NCBI GenBank assembly: GCA_001247695.2
Contig: LGRX02031403.1
Location: forward strand, 62,001 to 126,000
Reading direction: 5' to 3'
Source of the DNA: Cymbomonas tetramitiformis
Taxonomy: Eukaryota > Chlorophyta > Pyramimonadophyceae > Pyramimonadales > Pyramimonadaceae
DNA length: 64,000 nt
Part shown: one piece after another, positions 33,252 through 44,043 of the stretch
How positions within the stretch are numbered: position 1 is the stretch's first letter
How the letters are laid out: every line of letters starts with the position of its first letter
Translations under genes and position numbers: made by a program
The notes under the pieces: model-generated
What the model was told of the DNA's origin: nothing
The model's database searches: none
The model's input: the letters and a program-made list of their open reading frames with translations, nothing else

Positions 33252-33320
33252 TTGCAGCGGCCGAGTTTCCATTACAAATGTGTCATTTGTCGGCTCTGTA
33301 GCCGTAGCCGATTAGAAAAC
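33252..33320 (+). repeat. split direct repeat B2
   Basis: Second copy of B1 and proposed right end of the element. Confidence 0.8.
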
Positions 33321-34010
33321 CAATAAAATTCACGTTCTCAGGCTCTTGTTTTGATAGGTATGACAAAACTCAGAGATAGCTGAGAAGAGGTCGGGAGATC
33401 AATGACATCATCATCTTACACGATCGTGACCGCTAGATCATATGACACTGGATGATTGGCCGCTGGATCATGAGACTCGATCGAGTTCTTGGAGAGTCCA
33501 GAGTGCCATGCCATGCCAATAGAGTTTTGTCATACTCGTGACACTTGCCTACTGTAGGGGATTTCTCTCGTCTGAGACTTCGGATCGAGGAGCAGGCCGA
33601 TTAGGTAATGTAATTCATGAACGCTGCTCGCAGTTTTCCACACGTGCGGTGGACGTGGTAGGACATTAGCAGATAACGAACTTTCGTGCATCTGCACGTG
33701 AAACATTTTTATCCTCGGAGTTCCCAAACATTCTGCCAAAAGGTTGTTTAAAATATCCACAGAGATGAATACATTCGTTTGTATATTCCGTCTTTGATTT
33801 TTTCCACGCTGGTCATCTAGCTACTTGGTACTTGCGCGTCACCTCTCCTGCTACCTGGGGAGCACTCTTCTGGACTTCAGACCCCGCCCCGCCAAGCCCC
33901 CAGACCCCATAACGACGTGTGCATACACCAGCAGTCGGCCTCATGACGGACGCCGCCGCTCGAGCTGATCATCTGCAAGATTTTTCCAGACATATTTCGA
34001 GTACAGGTAG
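33321..34010. other. intergenic upstream of the large orphan frame
   Basis: No gene or repeat recognised. A run of GATC-containing words (GATCATATGAC, GATCATGAGACTCGATCG) lies at 33430-33485. Confidence 0.5.
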
Positions 34011-37000
34011 GTGGCAGACTTGTTATGTATTCCCGAGAAGCTGATATCGCCTGCTTCTGACTTCGTACAAGGGGATGGGATGCTCGCGGGCCTCATGCGT
34101 CTTTGCACAGATAGGGCTCGAACTCTACTTCGAGGTGTGACCTTTCACTTTCATCCATGCCTCCGTGGTATCGAAGCGGTGAGGTGCTACCTTAGGACCC
34201 AGCAGCCGGGGACTGCCCATCGCGCATCCGCAGAGTTGATCCTCAAGTGGGACGGCAGTGAGGTGATCGAGGTGGATGTGAGCGGACTGGATCCCGCCGA
34301 TTTCCTCTCTTCCGTTGATTTGGACAGTGCACAGGAGGCCCTCGCAGAGCGGCTCGACCATTTCCAAGACGTTCTCGGCGAGATCGCTGAGTATGAGGTC
34401 GAGGTGCTCTGCCCCGGACAGGTGGTGAGGCTGCCTTATGAGGACGGTCGCATCAGTTGCTTTGCCACTACCAATAAGCAAGGCGGCTCATATTTTGACT
34501 TAGTGGTATATCCTGTCCATGGCGGGAGAGCGAAAGCGGAGGGCGGTCAATACTTGACGGTGGAAGACCCTGCCACATACCGCAACCAAGAAATCTTTCC
34601 GCAAGGGGCCCTCGTCAAGCACTCGGGTGATGTTCGGAGTTTGTTGCATCACGTTAAGTGTTCCAAGCCTATTAGGCCGCTTTCGTGTGAGTCGTCCGTT
34701 TACGTGCTGGCGGTGACGGGCTTTCAACGAAAGCCTCTACACTCTTTCGAGATGCAGCTGCCCTCGGTGCTCCTTGTCAACCACAAGGCGCGCACCATCT
34801 ACCTGGTGCCCTGCCCACTCGCAAAGCTGGACGTGGGGGAGGCCACCCTTGGCGCCCTTGTCACCCTCCATCTCCAGGGAGACGGCACCCTCCTCGCCTA
34901 TCCCCTTGCTCGTCCGTCCAACGTGGAGAACGTGGACACCGGGGACCTGTCTGACGGCACTCAAGCGGCGATGCGAGCGGCGGCGACGGAGTTTTTTGAG
35001 TGTCTGGCGCACCGGCAGGCGGCCCTAGTTCTTGCGCCACCCATTCTCGGGGATGCTTCCTCTGAGCCGCTGGAAGAGCGAGGGGACAGCGCAACAAGGT
35101 CGGAGGAGTGCATTCACTCCGGATGCCCTCTGATGTGCGCCGACAAGCATCCCGTCATGGTGGCAACCGAAGTTGGGCTGCGGGTAGACAGTTGGGCAAT
35201 CAAGTTGAATATGACCACCGCCGTCTCGGCTTTCCTGCACGTTCGCTTCGGGCAGGGCCTGGCATTTGGGAAGTTAGAGGAGGAAGACGCCGAACCATCG
35301 GACTTTGCAAGGCTCCCCGTGCTGTTTGGCCCGTGCACTGGAGACGTCTCACTCGCATGCGGAGAGGCATCGAACGTGAACTTCACCTTGCCGGAATACC
35401 ATGCGTACCTAGAGTTAGCCGCTCTGCTGTGGGTAAAGCTTTCCTCCACCTGGAAACAGCTGGTGGCCAGGACTTGCACTGTGGCCGCCAATGGAGTCTT
35501 CGTATTGGTAGGCCCCCCTGCTGCGTGGGATGAAGGAAGCCAGAGCGCTGTGGAGGCATACGTCAGCACGGCGAACCGTGCTGGAACCGTGCTGGCCGGC
35601 CCAAATGCGATCGTGCTAGTGCAGCTGCCCTCTGGGCGGCTGGTATTCTACCGTGGAGTGCGTTGGCCAGGATTCCTAGAGGAGGTCCCCAAATTCTGTA
35701 CAGACGTCACAGAGCTATTCTCTCCACAGCGTCTGATGGCATTTATTGCCTCTGGCGGGATGCGGGGCCTGCCATGGCCAACAGTGGTGCCGCTTGCTAA
35801 CCGGCAGGTGTGCTTCTGTGGCAGCATGCTACCTTTGGAGGAGTTCCTCGAAAGGCTGCAGGGGATGGAATTAGAGGCGCTGAGCTCGGCCAAGGAGGAC
35901 ATTGTAGACGTATTGACGCAAATCTCGGTGGCACTGCCCCCCGGGGAGCTGCAAGAGTTAGTGGGCCGGCTGCAGCGTGGATTGGCGGAAAAGATTGAGG
36001 CAAGGAAAGGGGAGATGCGCAAGCAGATGCGGGAGACCGCGGAGCTGAAATACAGGGGAGAAGCACCAGCGGCACACTCTGAGATGCAGAGGCGGGATAT
36101 GGCAGCGCTGACCGGTGAGCTGCGTGCAGTGCAGCGCAAGGTGAAGGAGATCATAGCGGCACTTGCAGGAATGGTGAGCCAGCGCGGCTCAAGCAGTAAA
36201 GACACTGATCTGAAACGCCTAATCCGGAAGCAAAACATCAGCGGGCGCACTGCGGCTGTGCAACAGATGTCGCTATCGGAGAAGTTGAGCTTCTTTGAGG
36301 AGGTGGAAGAATGGCTCATGGTGGAGGTGAGCAGCGCACAGCTCCACCTGAACCTGGAACTAGTGGCCACCAGCCGCTTCAAAGAGCAGGCCCGGGTGGC
36401 GGCGACAGGGCACCCGCGCCTTGCCCAGTTGCACACCTCCTGCCCACAGCTCGATGAGTGCACCCTCTCGCTGCTGTATGAGCAGACCCGGTCTGCCACG
36501 GGGCACCCGCTGAGCAGCCAGAGCCATCAAGGCCTTGCCATCCCGCAGAGCCTTGCTGCGCCTCACAGCTCCGCCCTCCCGCTGCCAATGCTCGCCAAGT
36601 TTGTGGATCTCAAGAACCCGAGCGCACTCCTGTGGCCGGACGAGGCAAATGAGAAATGGGTGCAGATGTACCGCATACAGCTGCGCGCGACATTTGTGGA
36701 TGCCGTTGCGAGCCGCACCCTGAACATTGCCTCCTCGTCAACAGACCTGACATTCTTCCTGGTTCACACCATCCTGGAGATTATGGAGGGCGTTGCCTCA
36801 GGAATGGCGGGAGTACCAGGGAAGGACGCCTATGACAACACCACGTGTCGCATGCAGCGCGGACTTTGGGGGCTGCTGCTCACCACAATGGCCTCAGGCA
36901 GCTTGCCAGCAACCACCCTATGGCAACTGGTGATGCACAAGACAAAGCTGGAGGTGCCACCACTTGAGGAGTTGTGGATAGCGATTCGCATGGCGCAAGT

Positions 37001-38093
37001 GTTCCCGTATTCTGGATGGGACTCGAGGTGGGTGGTACAGAACACGCAGCGACTTGTGGTGCGTCTGCTGCGCAAGTACCTGGCGGACCCGCTCACCAAG
37101 CCGCTGCGGGACAATTCGAAGGTCATGAGGAGAGATGCCGGGCTAGCTTCAGCCAGGCTGCGCAACCGAGAGCTGCACTGGGTCCGTGCAGCGTGCCACC
37201 ATCTACTTGAGGTCGAAGCACAAGGCGATTTGGCATGGAACACCCCAGCTACTGCCCACCTGGCGGACCAGCTGATATCTCACTTCCCCAAATCGGTCAA
37301 CCTGCAGAAGAAGCGATGTTCTGGTACGAAAAAGATTTTCACACTCTTGCTGCGGCTGAAATCGATGGATGCGACCCTGGGGATGGTGAGCAATACTTTG
37401 GAGGCGGTCCGGAACATCATGGCAAAACGTGGCGGGATGTTCAAGCTCGGCAAGCGCAGCTTGTTGGAACTGCTGCGCAGCTCTGAAGCGCCCTCTGAGA
37501 AGGAGGTGGCCGAGATGAAGGGGGACCTGATGAACGGTCGCATATTGGTGCAAGAGAGGAGAACGGATGAGTGCACAGCGGAAGTCATGGCGGCAAGGAT
37601 GCAGAATCGTGCTGCGGTGGCGGCTTGCAACCTGAAGCAACTAAAAGGCGACGCAGAGCTCGAGCGCGGGGCGTGGCGAGTGGACGCGCTGATGGGCGAG
37701 ACCCAGGAGGAGTTTGAGAAGCGGTTGAAGGACTTTCGTGGGATTGAGGGATCTGAGGAGGATGCATTGTGCAGACACGAGCAACTGTGCGGAGAGAGTG
37801 AGGCAGAGAGTGAGGCAGTGGTTGCGTTGAGGCCCTATGGTGGTGCTGGTCTTAAATTCGCCCGGAAGCTCCATGAAATGAGTTGCCATCAACTCTGTGA
37901 ACGCGGGAAAATCCCAGCAGTCCAGTTTGAAGCGCTCATGAGAGTGGCCGGTGCGGGAGATGGGCCGTGGGACTTTGCGGTACACAAGGTGGTGGAGAAA
38001 CTGCTAGCAGGGTTTCAGGATACTGTCAAGGCAGAAGATGCTGCGGTGACGGTGTTGCAGAGTCTGATTGCTCCGTCAAATGACTCACCATGA
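34011..38093 (+). CDS. large intronless orphan protein (up to 1360 aa)
   Basis: A single uninterrupted frame with a TGA stop at 38091-38093. The frame opens just after a TAG at 34008-34010 with a GTG; the first in-frame ATG is at 34080 (1337 residues). An upstream exon is possible because CAG sites precede it. The sequence has balanced, protein-like composition. A long Lys/Glu/Arg-rich helical region sits near residues 620-790 (PPGELQELVGRLQRGLAEKI and onwards), with further charged helices near 1180-1260. I see no transmembrane segments, no zinc fingers and no catalytic motif I can name. Codon use is clearly coding and GC-rich next to AT-rich flanks. It could be a host gene or an accessory gene of a large element or integrated virus; nothing here decides. 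Confidence 0.7.
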   Translation: MADLLCIPEKLISPASDFVQGDGMLAGLMRLCTDRARTLLRGVTFHFHPCLRGIEAVRCYLRTQQPGTAHRASAELILKWDGSEVIEVDVSGLDPADFLSSVDLDSAQEALAERLDHFQDVLGEIAEYEVEVLCPGQVVRLPYEDGRISCFATTNKQGGSYFDLVVYPVHGGRAKAEGGQYLTVEDPATYRNQEIFPQGALVKHSGDVRSLLHHVKCSKPIRPLSCESSVYVLAVTGFQRKPLHSFEMQLPSVLLVNHKARTIYLVPCPLAKLDVGEATLGALVTLHLQGDGTLLAYPLARPSNVENVDTGDLSDGTQAAMRAAATEFFECLAHRQAALVLAPPILGDASSEPLEERGDSATRSEECIHSGCPLMCADKHPVMVATEVGLRVDSWAIKLNMTTAVSAFLHVRFGQGLAFGKLEEEDAEPSDFARLPVLFGPCTGDVSLACGEASNVNFTLPEYHAYLELAALLWVKLSSTWKQLVARTCTVAANGVFVLVGPPAAWDEGSQSAVEAYVSTANRAGTVLAGPNAIVLVQLPSGRLVFYRGVRWPGFLEEVPKFCTDVTELFSPQRLMAFIASGGMRGLPWPTVVPLANRQVCFCGSMLPLEEFLERLQGMELEALSSAKEDIVDVLTQISVALPPGELQELVGRLQRGLAEKIEARKGEMRKQMRETAELKYRGEAPAAHSEMQRRDMAALTGELRAVQRKVKEIIAALAGMVSQRGSSSKDTDLKRLIRKQNISGRTAAVQQMSLSEKLSFFEEVEEWLMVEVSSAQLHLNLELVATSRFKEQARVAATGHPRLAQLHTSCPQLDECTLSLLYEQTRSATGHPLSSQSHQGLAIPQSLAAPHSSALPLPMLAKFVDLKNPSALLWPDEANEKWVQMYRIQLRATFVDAVASRTLNIASSSTDLTFFLVHTILEIMEGVASGMAGVPGKDAYDNTTCRMQRGLWGLLLTTMASGSLPATTLWQLVMHKTKLEVPPLEELWIAIRMAQVFPYSGWDSRWVVQNTQRLVVRLLRKYLADPLTKPLRDNSKVMRRDAGLASARLRNRELHWVRAACHHLLEVEAQGDLAWNTPATAHLADQLISHFPKSVNLQKKRCSGTKKIFTLLLRLKSMDATLGMVSNTLEAVRNIMAKRGGMFKLGKRSLLELLRSSEAPSEKEVAEMKGDLMNGRILVQERRTDECTAEVMAARMQNRAAVAACNLKQLKGDAELERGAWRVDALMGETQEEFEKRLKDFRGIEGSEEDALCRHEQLCGESEAESEAVVALRPYGGAGLKFARKLHEMSCHQLCERGKIPAVQFEALMRVAGAGDGPWDFAVHKVVEKLLAGFQDTVKAEDAAVTVLQSLIAPSNDSP

Positions 38094-40205
38094 GCTCCTT
38101 GCACAGAGGTATAGTCAAATATCCAATTTGAGGTGCTCATAACCATTGCCTTTATGCACTGATGAGGGACCTCGCGCACCTCTTGTGGGAAAAAATAGCG
38201 CAGGGGTGTAGACAAAAATGATTGTGTGGCCAAGCCCGTGCACTACCCCATCAAAAGAAGCTATTCATTCGCACACGACCCCTATGAAAATTTGATCGTT
38301 TCAATCCTAATACAAGTGAAGTAAATGTGCGCGCAAAAAGACAGGGCACCTTACCGTTGGGTGAGTTGAGAAGGTGATTTTAATACAACCGGAGACAACA
38401 CTCATGACGTTCTGCGCGAACTCTCCAAAACCAGAAACTTGATTTTCCATCATCAATTTTTATTTGTTTTCCTCAACACGTCATAACAAACGAACGAAAA
38501 CTACACTGCGCGCATATGTGCGGTAAGTCTGCAGCAGAGACTTTGACTTTGATAGCAGTCTACGTGGCGGGGCATACTTGTGTTCAAATCACCGACATAT
38601 TGTCCCTGCATACAGTAGGATTTCAACTGTTTTTTCGTAAACATGCCACATAAACACTTCCATGCGTCCAAATGTCATCGTTTTCCTCGAATTCCCGAGT
38701 TCAAGCAGAGTCTGTGGAGATGCGGCATGACGTGGCATTCGTATTCATATCGAATTTGCAAGAAGCAACATGTGAATATATCGTTGAAACCAATTCACGT
38801 CATTCGCTGAAACGATAAAGGGGCACCCAAACTTTGGGGAAATAATTTAAAAAAGTTGTTGGTAGTTTGAATATTATGATGATAATGCATTTAGTTTGGG
38901 AAAACTTAAAGGTTTGCGAAAACGGGAGTTCAAAATTTTAATTTGTGTGCACGTGGTGTGACCTTTAAATGCAGGTTTTAATAAGTATTTTAAAATTATT
39001 TATGACCTAATAACTTTGAGATTGAGACTCCAGTTCTGTGTCACATGCGCTGTTGAAATGTCGAGTGTCGTGTAACGTGCTGAGTGATGACATGTCTCAT
39101 ATGACGTCAGTTCGCCTCGCGGCGCATCGCGTGTCAGCTATCAACCTGTCATATCAATTTGATTGTCAATGTCATGTCACATGTCACGCACGCGCACTGA
39201 CGCACACCATGACACACCGCACCGCACCAGATCACTCAGATTCGTGGGTGCTGTGTCCTGATATGTGATTGGTTGATTGAGTTTGCTTCTATCTTCAAAC
39301 ACGAACAGCTCAAGACAAAAGGAGAAGCTTGTACGTTACAGCAGTTCATTGTTTAAGAATTTCACAGTGGCGGCTGAGCGGTTTATTTGTTTTGTTTGTT
39401 TGAGTTTGATTTGTATTGAGTTTTGTTTGAGGATTGTTTTTTGGAGGAAGTGTCCTACGGACGGAGTGCTGATACAGACGTCCAGATCTTTCGTGGACGA
39501 AGGAATCTTTGAACAAGATCTGCAAGATTTCGTGGGAAGGTCACCTGTTGTGGCCTGATCTTAGCGCTGTGTACGCATCAGCGGGCTGTGGAGCGTTTGT
39601 GTGCGCTGATCTCGTTTTTTTTTCGTTTTTCTTCTTTCCATCTGTAGTGATCGCGTGAAGGTATGTGTTAGTTTGAAAAGCGTTTTGCAGCACTGCACCT
39701 CCGTTTGTTCGCTGATGAATGGTGGCAGCGTGACTGGGGTATGCCCCTGGCGGGAATGTTCCCCGGTCTTTGCGGACCATGCTACCGAAAGAAGGGATCG
39801 ATGGTGTCTTCATTTCTATGTGTTAGAGGTGTTTTTCATTCGTAACACTGACAAAAAATAAGCTGTGTTCACGCAGGATCTGTAACGCGCGCGCAGCCAC
39901 TGCATGCACGACTGGGATGATTTAGGTTGTAGAATTAAAACTGTAGCAAATTAATAGTCATACTGCATGTTTTTGTTTTCGTGCTGCTAGAAATGTATGA
40001 AGATCACATAAGGGATCAACCGTGTGTGTGCAGTCGGTGATATCGTATTCTTCGAAGTAAGTGCGAATTAAGTATTGAGGTATATATGTGTTTGACTTGA
40101 ACCCGTTCTATTTTTAGGGGTTTGGAAGCTCAAGGCTCTAATATCGTTTTCAGCGATGATGCTAGATGGCAGCTTATCATTGGCCCGATTTGTACCGTCG
40201 TATTT
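38094..40205. other. long intergenic stretch, no supported gene
   Basis: Mostly AT-rich unique sequence. A plus-strand frame at 39277-39558 (93 codons, hydrophobic Cys/Leu/Ile core) is open but has no supporting feature, so I do not call it. Confidence 0.5.
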
Positions 40206-40668
40206 CAGGGGTCGGCGACCGTTTAATCGATCACGAAATAATTCGTGATCTGATCGCGAATGTATGGTTCGCAAACAAGCCCGCGGATCGTTTAAAACCC
40301 GGTCATTTCGCGAACACTCCTTTCGCGATGAAACAACCTATTCGATTCGTGAACCAGTTCGCGATCAGTATTTGGCATTTATGACACGGTGTTATTCGCT
40401 ACCGCTGTGACATCGCATAATTTTCATCTCACAATCCGAAAAATCGACAAAATGGAAATCGAAAATGTGAATATTTAAACATTTGAATGTATGGCAAAGT
40501 GTTAACACGGTGTCATACCTGAACATATCGCTTCGCGAACTTATCGCTGATCGCGTCGTATGCAATATATGGGAATTTCGCAAAACTCCAGAAATTCCAA
40601 CATTAAACGATCCGTTCGCGAACGGCCTGATGATCGTATCATAAAATCTCGCGAACGCCGACCCCCTG
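40206..40668. mobile_element. hAT-like MITE
   Basis: The ends are inverted: CAGGGGTCGGCGACCG on the left and, read from the right, CAGGGGGTCGGCGTTCGCG. This CAGGGGTCGGC-type terminus is typical of hAT elements. The 463-bp body is packed with TCGCGAAC/TTCGCGAT words in both orientations. No 8-bp duplication is evident, so the outer limits may be off or the duplication decayed. Confidence 0.55.
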
Positions 40669-41600
40669 CAGTGTTCAAGTGAACCGGTTCAGTTGTCGAA
40701 CATAATCATGCGCACGAACCTAATTTGTCCGAAGCGGAAGCATGTCCACGTGATAAGGACAAAGCTGGTCTGAAATGAATCAAACCGACTTGTGCACGAT
40801 TTCGAACTGATGCACGGCACCTGCATGATCTTCATTGGTCCCAAGCGTATGCATTGATCTGCATGTGACATTTGCAAGCATCCATCGCAAGAAAGAAACG
40901 GTTTTGCGTAAATGTTTCACTTCAAAGTCGATGTGATGCCTATCTGGGACGAAGAATGGGCCTACTGCTCCGATTGTTAGCTGTTTCCGACCGGAGTTTC
41001 GCAAGCTAACATTAGGAACATCCTGTTTATATATCATCCATGTGTTAACACTTCCTTTACGTCAAAACCTTATCCGCCCCCGCTTCCCGCCCCCGCGTGT
41101 GCGTTCTTATGCAAAACCCCGATTGGCTACAAGGGACCGTGTGCATGTTACGACGGACATGCTTGCTAAACGATTAACGTCTGCATGCCCTAAGATCTAC
41201 TTCGTTGTAAACCAACAAAAACCAGAAGGTAATGCGCAGTTAAAGTTGACACCTACAAGATTTGAGCCAGAATAATTCTGGAAGATTATTGTCTGCCTAT
41301 GGATTCGAACTCTTGAGCTAATTGTCTAAGACCTTCAGTACGACGATTCAAATACGGAGGAGTATACTCATCTGTACACTCGGACGACATCCGATCCATT
41401 TCTACCAAGAACAAAAGGGTTCGATCAAATCCAGCACTCGGCAAAAGGGATATGTTCTTAGCTTTATTGGGTGGGCTAAGGTATGGTCTGTGCATGCCAT
41501 GGTCGAACTTGAGTAAGCAGGTGCAACACATGGTGACCAGCTCAGCATGATTGAACATCGTGACTGACTACTTCTAACACCGCACTCTCTCAACGCCCTT
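40669..41600. other. intergenic, no gene recognised
   Basis: Short open frames on both strands, without conserved features or repeats that I can see. Confidence 0.5.
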
Positions 41601-42700
41601 TTAGGACTGCAGGTTGTTCATGAGCTCAGTCACAACGTTCCCAAACTTCATGGTCTTGGGTTTGGGACGTGCTGCGGAAAGGAATGCCACTGTGGATGCT
41701 GATGGTGCCGGAGAAATACGTGGGCTCTTCGGAAGTTCCGCCCCTCCGGGGGTGCTGAAGCCTGCCATGCTAGCAACGGAGCCTGGACTGCCATCATCTT
41801 GACTGGCACCACCTTTGTTTGACATCTGGCGAAAGCGTGACTGTGTACAGTCCCCAACTCAAGAATCAGTCGCTACGCTTTGCATTGACCGAAAGGAACC
41901 AGCTAATATCCATGAGACCGACCCAAATGTTTGATGTGCGTTCAGATGTAAAGTGGAATTGCACCCAAAAGGTCATCACACATGGGTGGCCATATGCACT
42001 AAACCAAGCAAGGGGAATAGCAATCCGAACCAGCCACCCTCCTCGATGGCGTGTGGGATGAAATGCCTTCATGTCTGCAGGGGCGGGGTTGAGCATTATC
42101 AGTACACGCATATTTTGCCACCCCTCTACTGACCAGGGTCTGCATTGCCTCCCTAGACACCCTGAACACCTTAGATTGCATTTCCCCATCGTAACGATGA
42201 TCCCCGCTGTATTTTCGATAGAGATAGCGTTTCGGAGGGATGCTGACTTAAACCTGAGGAGTACCTTATGTGCTTGTACCCCTAGCATGCATTCTGCCTC
42301 CTCCCACACTCTCTTTCTTCGTCTTTCCGGGGTGTGGCCTCTCTCCCACACTCTCTTTCTTCATCTTTCCTGGCGTGCAGGCGTGGCCTCTCTCCCACAC
42401 TCTCGTTTCTCATCTTTCCTTGGAAAGGCGTGTCTGCCTACTGGCATCTTCATACATGGAGCAGCCTTCGGAGGAGTGAAGCAGCTCACCGGACTTGAAC
42501 TTGACCTCGGTGTCGGTGAACTGCCATCTCCAGTGGATACATACATGCGCTGTGTGTGCCCCATCAGGGTGTTGGCCAGGTCATCGAGCTGCTGCTGCCG
42601 GTCTCCAGCCTCGTCAAGGTCCTTCTGCAGTTGCTCTACCTCATTCTTGGATAGCTCAAGCATCGCCTGCAATCCCACCTCCCCCTCCATCTCTACACGT
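41601..42700 (-). CDS. spliced coiled-coil gene, two 3' exons (unknown family)
   Basis: The last exon is 41825-41601 (acceptor CAG just before 41825), ending in TAG. It is Ser/Pro/Ala-rich and closes with a conserved-looking helix (FGNVVTELMNNLQ). The upstream exon runs to 42490, where a strong GTGAGC donor falls in phase 0; its acceptor is probably TTGCAG near 42672. That exon encodes a coiled coil (LSKNEVEQLQKDLDEAGDRQ). The intron between them (42489-41826) contains repeated CTCTCCCACACTCTCTTTCTT patches. Earlier exons probably lie beyond 42700, where a 54-bp tandem repeat carries a CTCAAG|GTAGGAG donor-like site. Likely a genuine host gene; function unknown. Confidence 0.45.
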
Positions 42701-42709
42701 TCCCATCTT

Positions 42710-42842
42710 TTCTCGATGCCGAGTGAGGGGGAGAGAGGCAACCCTCCTACCTTGAGGCCGCCGTTCTCTATGCCGAGTGAGGGGGAGAGAGGCAACCCTC
42801 CTACCTTGAGGCCGCCGTTCTCTATGCCGAGTGAGGGGGAGA
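42710..42842. repeat. 54-bp tandem repeat (about 2.5 copies)
   Basis: The unit contains CTATGCCGAGTGAGGGGGAG; near-identical copies are 54 bp apart. A splice-donor-like CTCAAG|GTAGGAG on the minus strand is duplicated along with it. Confidence 0.75.
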
Positions 42843-43030
42843 TGCGACTCTTCGTGCACAAGCCTCTCGCCCGGATCCACCTTCGCCCGAGCCCGATCCC
42901 GAGATTTAGTATACATACCGTTAAGGTACACAAAATGCATAAAGGGTATCTTAGGGTACCCTTTAGAGCACTAACAACGTTATTTCTTGTGGATGCACAG
43001 CTGGAACCGCAAGGTTCGAAGTATCCCCAA

Positions 43031-44043
43031 GACACGCCGAGGTAAATACGCGCAGGCTTTAGGAAAACCCGAACACATCGACGAGCCATTTTTTTGGAGC
43101 GTACACAGATCCCACAGTATGGCTGGGTCGAAAGTTCACGGAGTACGAGTCGTTGCTCATGGTCGGGCCGAACCCGGTTTGCCGAAGCTTTTCTTACGTG
43201 ACCATCGGTGATGGCTTTCATCGCACTCTCTGCTAGGAGTGATCGCAACAAGAGCACCTTACATAGATATTTCCGGACTTTCTTCATTAATGAGCAGTTG
43301 GATAAAGATGGAAGGGTGATCCTGAACAAGAAGGGTTTGCCTAAAACCAAGGAAGTTGACAGGTGCGTCCTCCCAAATCGGAATAGTATGCGGTTAGTGT
43401 ATAAACCATACCACTTAATGTACCACGTTCGACCTATCTACAGGCATGAAACATGCTGCTGGCTGGGAGTGATCGCGATAATATCAACATATACAGCTAC
43501 TTTCGGGCTTTCTTCGTGAACGAATGTGTGGGTGAAGGTGGAAAGGTGATCCTGAAACAAAAATGGTGTGACGAAGCCACCGGGTATGTGAGTGCTTACC
43601 GAATAAAGATAGTTAGTCTGCGGATAGCGCATAAAGTTCTGTACTTGATGCACTATGTCCCGACTAATTGCGTATCAAACATGGTGGCGGTATGCAGGCA
43701 CGGCCGCATTACAAACATTCTGCGGGTGGAGATCGCGGGACGGCTGTACTTTTTATTGAGAGTCAACTGGCTGGCAAAGCCAACCGAACAATAAATCAAG
43801 GCCTACCGTCAGAGGAACTCGATTCTCGGGCCGGACGATGTGACTAAGACGGTGTACACCTTCAACCCGCACCGTGACCTAGCGACTTTCGAGAAGAAAA
43901 CCGAGCCTTTCATCTTAGCCAACAAAGTTGAACTGCAGGTCGTCGTTATACCACATCCGTGCATGGAGACCGCGGTCATTCTTGACCCCACGACTGACTT
44001 TTTTGAATGCCTAAAGCCATCACTTGACTCTGACGACAACTAG
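43031..44043 (+). pseudogene. decayed or multi-exon gene with a duplicated segment
   Basis: Two homologous segments of about 235 bp follow each other: 43211-43450 (SDRNKSTLHRYFRTFFINE) and 43453-43794 (SDRDNINIYSYFRAFFVNE). Both continue into a similar V(I)L(N/K)-containing stretch and a Tyr-rich region. They lie in different frames and overlap at the edge. A third coding-like piece, 43796-44043, ends in an acidic DSDDN tail and TAG. Frame changes between the pieces need either introns or decay. I recognise no family. Confidence 0.35.

Larger units (their letters stand above)
31165..33320 (+). mobile_element. gag-only tyrosine-recombinase-type retroelement with split direct repeats
   Basis: The order is A1 (31165-31319), gag frame, B1 (32766-32833), A2 (32834-32988), spacer, B2 (33252-33320). 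A1 and A2 are nearly identical over 155 bp; B1 and B2 are nearly identical over about 68 bp; B1 and A2 abut. This A1-ORF-B1-A2-B2 layout is the hallmark of PAT, Kangaroo and Ngaro members of the DIRS/YR order. Only Gag is encoded; reverse transcriptase and tyrosine recombinase are missing, so it would depend on a full-length partner. Confidence 0.8.

Noticed and set aside
34011..38093. Assignment of the orphan frame to a giant-virus gene family
   Set aside because: No hallmark motif (capsid, packaging ATPase, polymerase) is visible here or next to it.
39277..39558. A 93-codon plus-strand gene
   Set aside because: No start context, homology or domain feature; AT-rich surroundings make a chance frame likely.
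41866..42351. A 161-codon minus-strand gene
   Set aside because: It lies within the proposed intron of the coiled-coil gene and shows no conserved feature. It is kept out until RNA evidence exists.
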